DNA from: UBA4572 sp049965515
GTDB lineage: Bacteria; Nitrospirota; Leptospirillia; Leptospirillales; Leptospirillaceae
Length of the DNA: 64,000 nucleotides
NCBI GenBank assembly: GCA_049965515.1
Contig: JBMFWG010000003.1
Coordinates: forward strand, 5,097-69,096
Direction of reading: 5' to 3'
Every line of letters starts with the position of its first letter. Positions within the stretch are counted from its first letter, which is position 1. The notes beneath the pieces were generated by a model. That model had not been told where the DNA came from. It saw nothing but the letters and a program-made list of their open reading frames with translations, and did not search any database. A program made the position numbers and the translations under genes. Of the stretch, positions 17,748 to 28,482 are shown piece after piece.

Positions 17748-19249
17748 TTTTCTCCCCCCTTCTTCGGGCCGGGGGCGATCGGATGCATCGCGTGAACCCG
17801 CGGGAGGGGCATCGGCCACCGGCGGGAGATTTCCCGAGCCACGGCCAGAAGCCGACCCTCCGACCAGGGGGGCCCGATCAGATGCACTCCCACCGGCAAT
17901 CCCTTGGCGTCCACACCCGCCGGAACCGACAATGCCGGAAGGCCGGCCAGATTGGCAGTGATGGTGTAAATGTCAGAAAGATACATGGAAAGTGGATCTC
18001 CGGTCTTTTCTCCAAAAGAAAAGGCGGGTGTGGGAGAGGTGGGGGTCATGATGATATCGCATCGGGAAAAGGCATCGAGGAACTCCTGGCGGATCAGGGC
18101 CTGAACCTTGCGGGCCTTCCGGTAGAAGGCCTCCTGGTAGCCGGCCGAGAGGGCGAAGGTCCCGAGAAGGATCCGGCGTTTGACTTCGAGACCAAACCCC
18201 TTGTCCCGGGTCTCTTCATACATCTCCCGGAGGCTCCCGGAGGCTCCCGTCCGGAACCCGTACCGTACCCCATCGAAACGACACAGATTCGACGCCGCCT
18301 CCGAGGTCGCCAGGACATAGTAAACATTGATCCCCATGGCAGCATGGGCCAGCTCAATCTCCTTCTCGAGAACGCCGTCGAAGGAGAGGCCCTTCCGGAC
18401 CTCCCCCAACCTCTCCCGAATGGAGCTGTCCAATCCCTCTCCAAAGAAAGCGGCGGGAATTCCCAGACGCATCCCCGAAAGGGAGGCTTGGCTGAAGTCC
18501 CGACGCATCTCCTCGGGATCTCGGCCCTCGGTCGTCATGTCGAGAGGATCGGCTCCGGCCATCGCCACCAACGCCTCGAGGGCATCCTCAGCCTCTACGG
18601 CAAAAGGCCCAATCTGATCGAGTGAGGAGGCAAAGGCCACCAGTCCCGACCGGGAAATCCGCCCATAGGTGGGCTTTATCCCGATAACCCCGCAGAAGGC
18701 CGCCGGCTGACGGATGGACCCCCCGGTATCGGAGCCCAGAGCCAGGGGAGCCAGGCCCGCCGCCACCGCGGCCGCCGAACCGCCGGACGACCCTCCGGGA
18801 ACCCGTGAGGGATCCCAGGGATTCCGGGTGGGACCGAAGGCCGAATTCTCGGTGGAGGAACCCATGGCAAACTCATCGAGGTTGGTCTTGCCCAGAACGA
18901 TCGTCCCCAAAGAGAGCAGGCGGGAGACAGCGGTTGCCGTCCTCAAGGAGCGGTATCCCTCAAGAATCCGGGAGGCGCACGTGGTCGACTGATCCCGGAC
19001 CTCGAGATTGTCCTTGACCATAAGAGGGTAGCCGGTCAGGGGGGAGGGGGCCTTTTCCCGCCGGAGGCGGTTGTCGAGCTGGCGGGCCCGGTTGATGGCA
19101 TTGTCGTTGACGGAGAGACAGGCGTGGATCTCCTCAGAGAGCGACCGGGTCCGGTCGAGAAAGTAGGCGGTCACCTCCTCGAGGGTGAATCGGCCTTCGT
19201 CGCGTCCGCGGGCAAAATCCGCCACAGAATTAAAAAAGGGATTCTTCAT
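17744..19249 (-). CDS. gatA: Asp/Glu-tRNA amidotransferase subunit A
   Basis: GatA is the amidase subunit that hydrolyses glutamine and delivers ammonia to GatB. The amidase signature is complete: the catalytic Lys in PLMVKDNL, GGSSGGSAAA, and the serine nucleophile in GSDTGGSIRQPAAFCG. From the ATG at 19249 the protein is 501 residues, the usual length. The ATG overlaps the panD stop codon (ATGA). The order gatC-panD-gatA-gatB places an unrelated vitamin gene inside the amidotransferase operon. Confidence 0.97.
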   Translation of the reverse strand: MKNPFFNSVADFARGRDEGRFTLEEVTAYFLDRTRSLSEEIHACLSVNDNAINRARQLDNRLRREKAPSPLTGYPLMVKDNLEVRDQSTTCASRILEGYRSLRTATAVSRLLSLGTIVLGKTNLDEFAMGSSTENSAFGPTRNPWDPSRVPGGSSGGSAAAVAAGLAPLALGSDTGGSIRQPAAFCGVIGIKPTYGRISRSGLVAFASSLDQIGPFAVEAEDALEALVAMAGADPLDMTTEGRDPEEMRRDFSQASLSGMRLGIPAAFFGEGLDSSIRERLGEVRKGLSFDGVLEKEIELAHAAMGINVYYVLATSEAASNLCRFDGVRYGFRTGASGSLREMYEETRDKGFGLEVKRRILLGTFALSAGYQEAFYRKARKVQALIRQEFLDAFSRCDIIMTPTSPTPAFSFGEKTGDPLSMYLSDIYTITANLAGLPALSVPAGVDAKGLPVGVHLIGPPWSEGRLLAVAREISRRWPMPLPRVHAMHPIAPGPKKGGEK

Positions 19250-19749
19250 CGCCCCCCCTTCCGGCGCGGGGAGGGGAGGGTCTTCTTTGGGGAGGGAGCC
19301 GGGGAAGAGGGGGCTGAAGTGGAGGCCTTCCCCTTTTCCGGCGAGCTCTTCCCTCTGGAGACAGGAGCCTTCTTCAACGCCTTTGTTTCTGCGGTTCGCC
19401 TCTCCCTGACGGCATTTTTGGGATCCACCATGACAATGACCGGGCGATGGTCCGGAACCTCTTCCGGGGTCAGGAGAGCGTAAGAAAAGATAATGATCCG
19501 GTCTCCTACCGCCCCCTTCCGGGCCGTGGGACCATTGAGACACACTGTCCCGGAGCCTTTTTCCCCTTCGATGACATAGGTGGAGAAACGCTCGCCATTA
19601 TTGAGGTTGCTGATGACCACCTCTTCATAGGGAAGGATCCCCGCTGCGGCCATCAGGTCGGTATCGAGGGTCAGGCTCCCCTCATATTCGAGTTCGGACT
19701 GGGTCACCGTGGCACGATGGATCTTGGAACGCAGGAAAGATCTCAACAT
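19246..19749 (-). CDS. panD: Aspartate 1-decarboxylase with a basic C-terminal tail
   Basis: PanD makes beta-alanine for pantothenate and coenzyme A. It is synthesised as a proenzyme that cleaves itself between Gly24 and Ser25 to form the pyruvoyl group; the site YEGSLTLD is intact. The core ends near residue 118 (VIVMVDPKNAV), the normal end of the enzyme. A further 49 residues rich in Lys, Ser, Pro and Ala follow, not part of the known fold. The start at 19749 fits MLRSFLRSKIHRATV, the family N-terminus, and lies 4 bases after gatC. It overlaps gatA by 4 bases. Confidence 0.95.
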   Translation of the reverse strand: MLRSFLRSKIHRATVTQSELEYEGSLTLDTDLMAAAGILPYEEVVISNLNNGERFSTYVIEGEKGSGTVCLNGPTARKGAVGDRIIIFSYALLTPEEVPDHRPVIVMVDPKNAVRERRTAETKALKKAPVSRGKSSPEKGKASTSAPSSPAPSPKKTLPSPRRKGGR

Positions 19750-19753
19750 GGCT

Positions 19754-20047
19754 CTACCGACCCTCCTCGAGAATACGGGGGACCCGGAAGAAGCCTCCTC
19801 CGGCATCGGGAGCCAGGGCCAAGGCCTCCCCGACACGGGGGAAGGGGGCGGCAAGATCCCGTGCCAGAGGCCGTCCCCCACCCTCAATGGAACCCGTCAA
19901 CTCGTCTGCCACGGCCACTGTGCCCAGGGCCTCCACATAATCCAAAATGGAAGAGAGCTCCCCCGTCATGCGTTCCGCTTCCTCGTTCGTCAGCGCAAGA
20001 CCCGCCAGGCGCGCCACATTGAGCACATCCTTTTTTTCAAGATTCAC
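19754..20047 (-). CDS. gatC: Asp/Glu-tRNA amidotransferase subunit C
   Basis: The 97-residue GatC subunit stabilises the GatA-GatB interface. It shows the usual opening helix KKDVLNVARLAGLALTNEEAERM, then LSSILDYVEALGTV and a C-terminal GGGFFRVPRILE. The GTG start has GGAAGGA a few bases upstream. It is the first gene of the gatC-panD-gatA-gatB unit, with a likely promoter at 20119-20147. Confidence 0.95.
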   Translation of the reverse strand: MNLEKKDVLNVARLAGLALTNEEAERMTGELSSILDYVEALGTVAVADELTGSIEGGGRPLARDLAAPFPRVGEALALAPDAGGGFFRVPRILEEGR

Positions 20048-20118
20048 TTTCGGATTCCTTCCCGGAAAATCGTTTTTCTCTCCGACACATTCTTCCCCAG
20101 CAGGGCCGTATTTTTTTA

Positions 20119-20147
20119 ATTATATCCCAACCGTGCGTCCTCAGAAA
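20119..20147 (-). promoter_or_regulatory. Possible promoter of the gat-panD unit
   Basis: On the minus strand a perfect TATAAT (20119-20124) is preceded, 17 bases away, by a weak -35 (TTTCTG, 20142-20147). It lies in the 126-base gap between uvrD and gatC. Confidence 0.5.
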
Positions 20148-20173
20148 CCATTCCTGTCGCCAAGAGCCTTCCC

Positions 20174-22563
<2,390 letters not shown>

Positions 22564-22567
<4 letters not shown>

Positions 22568-23895
22568 TCCTGGCCTTGGCCTTCCTCTTCGAGGATACGG
22601 GAACGCCAGAGTCCGGCAAAGCGGACATTGGCCTCTTCCGCCTCGTCCCTGGCCACAAAGACGATCTCCTTCCCTGACGGAGCAAAGGAAGGGCGGCAGT
22701 TCACGAGCCGAGCCGTGGCATCAACCGGAAGAATCTTGTTGGGGCTTCCCCCCTCGACATTCTGGAGGAGAGGCTCCGTCGGCCAGGTCCAGAAGGGCTT
22801 GGAGTCGGGGCGGGTCCGAAGATAGAGAAAAGCGTTTCCACGCGGGCTCCACAGGGGGTAAAGATTGTAGCCGGTCTTTACGACCGGGGTCGGCTCTTCT
22901 GATCCGTTCCGAAGCAGGGCCAGACCTCTGCCTCCTGCCTCCGCCTGCATCTCCAGCAAAATGTTCTCTCCGGTGGGCGAGACCATGGGGTAGAAAAATT
23001 CGCGATGGACCAGGAGAGGCGTGGCCTCTCCGGTTCGGAGGTCGAGGCGGACAATCGTGTTTCGTCGGGCGGGGCTTTCAATGCGGCGATCCCTCGTATG
23101 AAACCAGAGAGTTTCCCCGTCCGGAGTCACCGAAAAGTGGTCGATATGTTCGGAGGAACGGTAAAGCTCCCGGGAGCCCTCTCCGGGACTCCAGAGATAG
23201 AGAAGGGATTCTTCCCGGAAGCGTCCCTCCTTGAAGCGAATGATATAGACAAGCCGTTCTCCGTCCGGCAACCAGTGGAAATCGCCCAGACTCTCCTCAT
23301 GGTGGTGGCGGGAAGCGGGCCAGTCGATCACATCACTCTTGTTTTCCCCCAGGGGGCTACAAATGGTCAGCTGGTCCCCCATGACGATGTGCCTTGTGGT
23401 CTTCCAGAGAATTTTCCGGGTATAGGGCTTCCAGCGCTGCCGGGTATGGATGGCGAGATGGCGGCCGGAGGGAGAGATCAGGAAGGACTGGGGACGCACT
23501 GCATCCGGGTCGAAGGGAAAAATCACCATCTCGCCGGTCTGGGTATCCAGACGGACAAGCATCCACTGGGCCCCGAAGTGCTCCCACTTCTTGCGGTCCT
23601 GATGGAACGTAATGTAGCGTCCGTCAGGGCTCCAGACAGGAACAAGCTCATTGGCTCCCCGCCCCCGTTCCCGGTAGTTGACCGCCACGAGATTGTCCCC
23701 GACATCGTGAAGAACCTTGCGGGTGGAGGCATCGATGACGGTGAGACAGCCGAGGTCGCGGGTTTCATGGATGGTATCCGGATCGGTGAGGCGAACACAC
23801 GCAATCTTGGTTCCGTCTGGAGAGAAGGTGGGGACGACGGCCTCCACCTTTCCCGGAAGAATCTCTTCTGTTTCAATGGTCCACTTTCTCGTCAT
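22564..23895 (-). CDS. TolB-like/WD40-type beta-propeller protein
   Basis: The 443-residue protein is built of repeated PD40-type blades. The motif (T/W/S)(F/W)SPDGxxIxF recurs as TFSPDGTKIAC, VWSPDGRYITF, LISPSGRHLAI, WLPDGERLVYI, VTPDGETLWF, VSPTGENILL, WSPRGNAFLY and FAPSGKEIVF, about eight blades. No signal peptide is visible, so unlike TolB it seems cytoplasmic. No catalytic motif is seen, and the likely role is protein binding. It sits between glmS (28 bases upstream) and uvrD (4-base overlap). The function is unknown. Confidence 0.8.
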
Positions 23896-23922
23896 GGCAA
23901 AAAACTCCTCAAGAATACTTCT

Positions 23923-25743
23923 CTATTCGACGGTGACGGACTTGGCGAGATTCCTCGGCTGGTCGACATCGTTGCCCATCAGGACGGCGGTGCGATAGCT
24001 CAGAAGCTGAAGGACCGCCGTGGCAAAAAACACGCCCTCCCACCCTTCTGTCGGGGGAAGAGGATATGTCGGGGGCACCGGAGCGGACTCGGCAGAGGCG
24101 ATTGTCAGCACTGTACCTCCCCGGGCCTCTACCTCCCGGATATTCGACCACTCCTTGGCCGCCAGTTCCGGGTCCACAAGGGGGGCCACCACAAGAACTC
24201 CCGGCTCGACCAATGCGATGGGACCATGCTTGAGCTCCCCACCGGGATAGCCGTCCGCCGGCCGATAGGTGATCTCCTTGAGCTTGAGCGCCCCTTCAAT
24301 GGCCAGCGGGTAATCGAGCCCACGGCCGATGAAGATCACAAAGCGGGAGGAGGCGACCTTCTCGGCCAATCGATCGATGGTTCCAAGATCAAGGGCTCCC
24401 AGAAATCCTTCGAGACGCGCGGGGGCCCGAAGAAGAAGCTCGAGGGAGCGCCGGGAGCCCTCTTCTTCCCGAAGACCCGTCCGGCGCGCCAGGTGAAGGG
24501 CCAGGAGCCAGACGGCGGTCATTTGGGCGACAAAGGCCTTGGTGGAGGCCACTCCAATTTCGGGACCCGCCCGCGTCAGGAGGGTCGCCTCGGCCTCACG
24601 GGTAATGGAGGAGCCGGGGACATTGGTTATGGCCAGGGTCAGATACCCCTCCCGGCGGGCATGGTCCAGCGCCCCCAGGGTATCCGCGGTCTCGCCCGAC
24701 TGGGTCACCCCGACCACCCAGGCCCCCTTCCGGATCCGGAGGGGGCGATAGCGGAATTCGGAGGCAATCTCCACCCTTACGGGGATGTCCGAGAGGGACT
24801 CGATCAGCTGACGGCCAAGAAGCGAGGCGTGGTAGGAGGTCCCACAGGCCACGAAGACAATCTCGGGAGGCGAGGGGCCCAGACGGGTGAGCTCGGAGAG
24901 CATGACCCGTCCATGGCCAGGGGCAACCCGCCCCTCAAGGGTCTCCATGATCGCACGAGGCCCCTCGAAGATCTCCTTTTCCATGAAGTGGCGATAGTGG
25001 CCCTTTTCCGCAGCCACGGGATCCCAGGGGACCTCTTCGAAGACGGCCGGGAGCGGGGCGGATCCGTCCACGGGGAGGAGTTCCAGTCCTTCCGGTCCGA
25101 TCGAGGCAATGACGTCGGGAGGGAGGGGCATGACCTTCCGTGTCCACTTCAGGAAGGCCGGAATATCGGAGGCCAGGAAAAAGGCATTGTCCCCCTCTCC
25201 CAGAAGGAGCGGGGCCCCCCTCCGGACCCCTAGAAGCTCTCCTGGATGCTCCTCGCAAAGGACCGCCAGGGCATAGCTCCCCCTGATCTCACGAAGAGCC
25301 AGACGGACGGCTTCGGTCAGATTGCCGGTGGTGCGATAGTGGCGGTGGACAAGATGGGCCACCACCTCGGTATCCGTTTCGGAGGAAAAGAAAAACCCCT
25401 CCGAAATGAGGCGCTCCCGAAGCTCCCGGTCGTTTTCGATGATGCCGTTGTGAACGACGGCAACAGGACCCGAACAGTGAGGATGCGCGTTGTCTTCGGT
25501 GGGAGCCCCATGGGTTGCCCAGCGAATGTGGCCAATGGCAGGTCCGGGCCTCCCCTTTCGCCCCTGGCAGAGAGCCACAAGATTGGAGAGTTTTCCGGAG
25601 GCACGAGCCACCTCTATCCGGCCTTCTTTTCCGAAATAGGCCACTCCCGCCGAATCATATCCCCGATATTCGAGGCGCGACAGGGCCTCAAGAACAAGGG
25701 AGACAGGTTCTTCCGGTCCAATATAGCCAATGATTCCACACAT
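23923..25743 (-). CDS. glmS: Glutamine-fructose-6-phosphate aminotransferase
   Basis: GlmS makes glucosamine-6-phosphate, the first step toward UDP-GlcNAc for peptidoglycan and lipopolysaccharide. The 606 residues are full length. The glutaminase domain starts MCGIIGYIG with the nucleophile Cys2 after Met removal, and has GHIRWATHG and HPHCSG. Two SIS sugar-isomerase domains follow (ACGTSYHA, VTQSGETADT), ending in NLAKSVTVE. The start ATG overlaps the glmU stop by one base (TGATG), so the two steps of UDP-GlcNAc synthesis are translationally coupled. I see no glmS ribozyme, and there is no room for one. Confidence 0.97.
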   Translation of the reverse strand: MCGIIGYIGPEEPVSLVLEALSRLEYRGYDSAGVAYFGKEGRIEVARASGKLSNLVALCQGRKGRPGPAIGHIRWATHGAPTEDNAHPHCSGPVAVVHNGIIENDRELRERLISEGFFFSSETDTEVVAHLVHRHYRTTGNLTEAVRLALREIRGSYALAVLCEEHPGELLGVRRGAPLLLGEGDNAFFLASDIPAFLKWTRKVMPLPPDVIASIGPEGLELLPVDGSAPLPAVFEEVPWDPVAAEKGHYRHFMEKEIFEGPRAIMETLEGRVAPGHGRVMLSELTRLGPSPPEIVFVACGTSYHASLLGRQLIESLSDIPVRVEIASEFRYRPLRIRKGAWVVGVTQSGETADTLGALDHARREGYLTLAITNVPGSSITREAEATLLTRAGPEIGVASTKAFVAQMTAVWLLALHLARRTGLREEEGSRRSLELLLRAPARLEGFLGALDLGTIDRLAEKVASSRFVIFIGRGLDYPLAIEGALKLKEITYRPADGYPGGELKHGPIALVEPGVLVVAPLVDPELAAKEWSNIREVEARGGTVLTIASAESAPVPPTYPLPPTEGWEGVFFATAVLQLLSYRTAVLMGNDVDQPRNLAKSVTVE

Positions 25744-27176
25744 CAGGACGATTCCTTCTTCCTTGAGTTTTTCTTTTGCTCCCGGCGACGATGGTAGCGG
25801 TGGCCTCCCTCCGGCCGGAGTTGGGAATCGGAACGGGAGAGGTAAAGAGCCCCGGAGGGAACGTCCTCCACCACCGTTGACCCCGCGGCAATGACCGCTC
25901 CGTCGCCGACGGAGACCGGAGCGACGAGCTGCGTGTCACTTCCCACAAAGACATCGGCCCCGATGGCGGTAGAAAACTTTTCGTAGCCATCATAGTTGCA
26001 GGTGATCGTCCCGGCTCCGACATTGGTGCGATCCCCTACCGTCACGTCCCCGAGGTAGGAGAGGTGGTTGGCCTTGGCCCGCTCTCCCAAAATCGCCTTC
26101 TTCGTCTCCACGAAATTTCCGACATGGGACTCTCTCCCAAGGCGGGTTCCCGGACGCAGATGGGCAAAGGGCCCCACCACCGCTCCCGGCCCCACCACCG
26201 CCTCCGCCGCCACAACATAGTCCCGGATAACCGCTCCGTCGTCCACCTCGGCATTGGTGAGGTGAACGCCCATTCCGATACGGCAGTTCGCTCCTACCCG
26301 CGTACGTCCCTCGAGATAGCTCTGGGGAAAAAGGACCGTCCCCGGACCGATTTCGACATCGGGCCCAACGTCGGTCCGTCCGGGATCGAGAAAGGTGACG
26401 CCCCGCTCCATATGCCCCCGGTTGATTCGCTCCCGGAGAAGGGCGGTCACCCGGGAGAGCTCCTCCTGGGTATTGACCCCCCTCATCGCATCGGGGGGGG
26501 CTTCCAGGGTTCGAACCTCCCCCCCCTGGGCCACGACCCGGGCGACGAGGTCGGTCAGATAGCGCTCTCCCTTTTTGGGATCGGGAAGGATCCGCCCCCG
26601 AGCTTCATGGAGGATGGTCCGGGGGATCAGATAGATCCCGGCATTGACCTCGCGGAGGGCGCGCTCCTCTGGCGAAGCTCCGCTCTCCTCACGAATGCCG
26701 GTGACCCTTCCCGAGAAATCCCGGAGAATGCGCCCGTAACCGGTGGGGTTATCGAGAAAGGCCGTCGTCAGGACAAGGGCCCCGGCATTCTCGCGCCCTT
26801 GGGCCACCAACGCCTCAAGCAGCGCCGTATCAACCAGAGGGCCGTCTCCATTGAGCACCAGCAGATGGGTCGCGGAGCCTTCCGTAAAGATCCGGGAGGA
26901 AAAGAGGGCCTCGCAGGCCCCCCACGTCCCGTCGGGCCTTTCCTGGACAACGGGAAGAAGAGGAGGCGATGGCCGATTCGCATGGACCGACTCCACCGGC
27001 AGTCCCGAAGGGGGGACAATGACATGGATACTCGCCAGCCCTTCCCTCAGACCCGCCAGGGCGCGGTAGGGGTAGGAAAGGAGGGGCTCCCCCAGAACCG
27101 GGGAAAGGACTTTGGGAACAGGTGACCGCATCCGCGTCCCGGAGCCGGCGGCCAGAAGCACCCCATCAATGATCAT
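25743..27176 (-). CDS. glmU: Bifunctional GlcNAc-1-P uridyltransferase/GlcN-1-P acetyltransferase
   Basis: GlmU performs the last two steps of UDP-GlcNAc synthesis. The N-terminal nucleotidyltransferase has LLAAGSGTRMRSPVPKVLSPVLG and VLNGDGPLVD. The C-terminal half is a left-handed beta-helix of hexapeptide repeats (IGPGTVLFPQSYLEG, VGPGAVVGPFAHLRPGT), with the acetyl-CoA region NHLSYLGDVTVG and CNYDGYEKF. It has 477 residues with a basic tail. The ATG follows GGAGG and overlaps the end of the DUF502 gene by 11 bases. The order DUF502-glmU-glmS suggests one cell-wall precursor operon. Confidence 0.97.
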   Translation of the reverse strand: MIIDGVLLAAGSGTRMRSPVPKVLSPVLGEPLLSYPYRALAGLREGLASIHVIVPPSGLPVESVHANRPSPPLLPVVQERPDGTWGACEALFSSRIFTEGSATHLLVLNGDGPLVDTALLEALVAQGRENAGALVLTTAFLDNPTGYGRILRDFSGRVTGIREESGASPEERALREVNAGIYLIPRTILHEARGRILPDPKKGERYLTDLVARVVAQGGEVRTLEAPPDAMRGVNTQEELSRVTALLRERINRGHMERGVTFLDPGRTDVGPDVEIGPGTVLFPQSYLEGRTRVGANCRIGMGVHLTNAEVDDGAVIRDYVVAAEAVVGPGAVVGPFAHLRPGTRLGRESHVGNFVETKKAILGERAKANHLSYLGDVTVGDRTNVGAGTITCNYDGYEKFSTAIGADVFVGSDTQLVAPVSVGDGAVIAAGSTVVEDVPSGALYLSRSDSQLRPEGGHRYHRRREQKKNSRKKESS

Positions 27177-27813
27177 GGTAGACCTCCTCGGACCGTCTGG
27201 CCACCGGGAGCCTCTCGGGCATGCCGAGCCCCCCCGAAAGAATCATCCGGATCCCCTCCTCAACGGGAATGCCGGTTTCGCGGACCATCGACTCCGGCAC
27301 AAAGGCCTGGACTCCGATATAGAGATTGTTGCTGGGGAAGAAGATCGAGGCATAGCGGACCGGATCGCCATCAAGAACTACCCATTGCGTCAAAAATCCC
27401 ATGGTATAGGCCCCGGCCTTCGGATATTCAGCGAGAACCACCTTCCGGAAGCCTTTTCCGCCGGAAGGAGAAAAGGCTTCCAGGATCGTCTTCACCGCCG
27501 TGTAGAGTTTTTTGAAGATCGGGATGTGGGTGAGCCCCCCTTCCAGAAAGGAGAGGAGTTTCTGCCCGATGACATTGGTGGCGACGATGCCGGTCAAAAA
27601 GATGATTCCGAGAAGGACGGCAATCCCCAGCCCGGGAATGGGGCGCCCCACCAGGAGAATCACGATGGGGTCAAGGAGAGAGTCGAGAAAGAGAAAGATC
27701 CGATAGAAGATATAGCCGGAAAGGGCCACGGGAAGAACGATAAGAAGTCCGGTAATGAACTGGGTCTTGAGAGTGGCCCGAATACGGTCACCGCTTGACT
27801 GGATCCACCCCAA
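27166..27813 (-). CDS. DUF502 family membrane protein
   Basis: This 215-residue protein has two transmembrane segments near the N-terminus (about 20-42, LLIVLPVALSGYIFYRIFLF, and 62-84, GIAVLLGIIFLTGIVATNVIG), followed by a soluble domain with GGKGFRKVVLAEYPKAGAYTMGFLT and FFPSNN. These are the hallmarks of DUF502, whose role is not settled. The TTG start lies downstream of an AAGGGGG box. It overlaps glmU and is the first gene of that cluster. Confidence 0.88.
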   Translation of the reverse strand: MGWIQSSGDRIRATLKTQFITGLLIVLPVALSGYIFYRIFLFLDSLLDPIVILLVGRPIPGLGIAVLLGIIFLTGIVATNVIGQKLLSFLEGGLTHIPIFKKLYTAVKTILEAFSPSGGKGFRKVVLAEYPKAGAYTMGFLTQWVVLDGDPVRYASIFFPSNNLYIGVQAFVPESMVRETGIPVEEGIRMILSGGLGMPERLPVARRSEEVYHDH

Positions 27814-27864
27814 AGGGGCCCCCTTCCTTATTTTTCCGGCAGTTTGACTCCGGATCTATCCTAC

Positions 27865-28329
27865 CTATTTTGACGATCCGGGAGCAAGAGCGTCCTCTGA
27901 GGGACGGACCCAACGGTCCATGGAGGTGTGAAGGGCAACCCGGCGATCCCCTGCCCTGAGACTCACCGCCGGCTCCGTGTGAGTATTCATCACCGCCTGC
28001 CAGCTCCGGGTGTAGCGAGAAAAAAGGTCGTCAAGAAGCCTCCCCTGCTCTAAGGGCGGAAGAGAGGCCCACCCTGGGCCGACCCGAACCCGGAGAACCT
28101 GACCCCCATAACGGATCGACTCCCCTTCAAGAACCTTCCCTTGGCCGGCCGACCCGGACGCCAGGGCCGCCACGATTTTCTCGGCCTCCCGGGAGAGGCG
28201 CGCCTCCCGACTCTTTTCTCCGGAGGGGCCCGAGGACCCCGGGGAAGGCCCCGAGATGCGGACCATGATCACCACAAGGGCGACGAGAAGCGCTCCTCCC
28301 AGAACAACAACCGCCCAACGTGCTCCCAC
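27865..28329 (-). CDS. Membrane-anchored protein of unknown function
   Basis: The protein has 154 residues and I recognise no family. An N-terminal transmembrane anchor (VVVLGGALLVALVVIMV) is followed by a Ser/Gly/Pro linker and a soluble domain of about 100 residues facing the periplasm. The domain contains LPPLEQGRLLDDLFSRYTRSW and RRVALHTSMDRW. The GTG start has GGGAGGAG four bases upstream. It is divergent from the NHL-like propeller gene and lies 51 bases before DUF502, so it may be the first gene of that unit. Confidence 0.7.
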   Translation of the reverse strand: MGARWAVVVLGGALLVALVVIMVRISGPSPGSSGPSGEKSREARLSREAEKIVAALASGSAGQGKVLEGESIRYGGQVLRVRVGPGWASLPPLEQGRLLDDLFSRYTRSWQAVMNTHTEPAVSLRAGDRRVALHTSMDRWVRPSEDALAPGSSK

Positions 28330-28390
28330 CTGTCTCCTCCCGGCTTTATCTCAACTCGCTCCTGGCTTACAGTTCTCCCCACCCTGTCGG

Positions 28391-28419
28391 GGGACATTCC
28401 TGACTTAATATTGTATCAT
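28391..28419 (+). promoter_or_regulatory. Promoter of the NHL-like propeller gene
   Basis: GGGACA (28391-28396) and TATCAT (28414-28419) are 17 bases apart, in the divergent gap. The leader would be about 57 bases. Confidence 0.5.
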
Positions 28420-28482
28420 CGAAAAAAGTCCGGAGGAAAAAATTCCTCCTTCGTCCTTCACCCCTCAGGAGCCTTGCTGTCC

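Noticed and set aside
23005..25233. 742-codon plus-strand open frame
   Set aside because: It is antisense to the propeller gene and glmS, both well supported. Long antisense frames are expected at this GC content.
23895..25743. glmS ribozyme
   Set aside because: glmS overlaps the glmU stop codon by one base, leaving no 5' leader for a ribozyme.
26064..27125. 353-codon plus-strand open frame
   Set aside because: It is antisense to glmU and its sequence is low in hydrophobic patterning.
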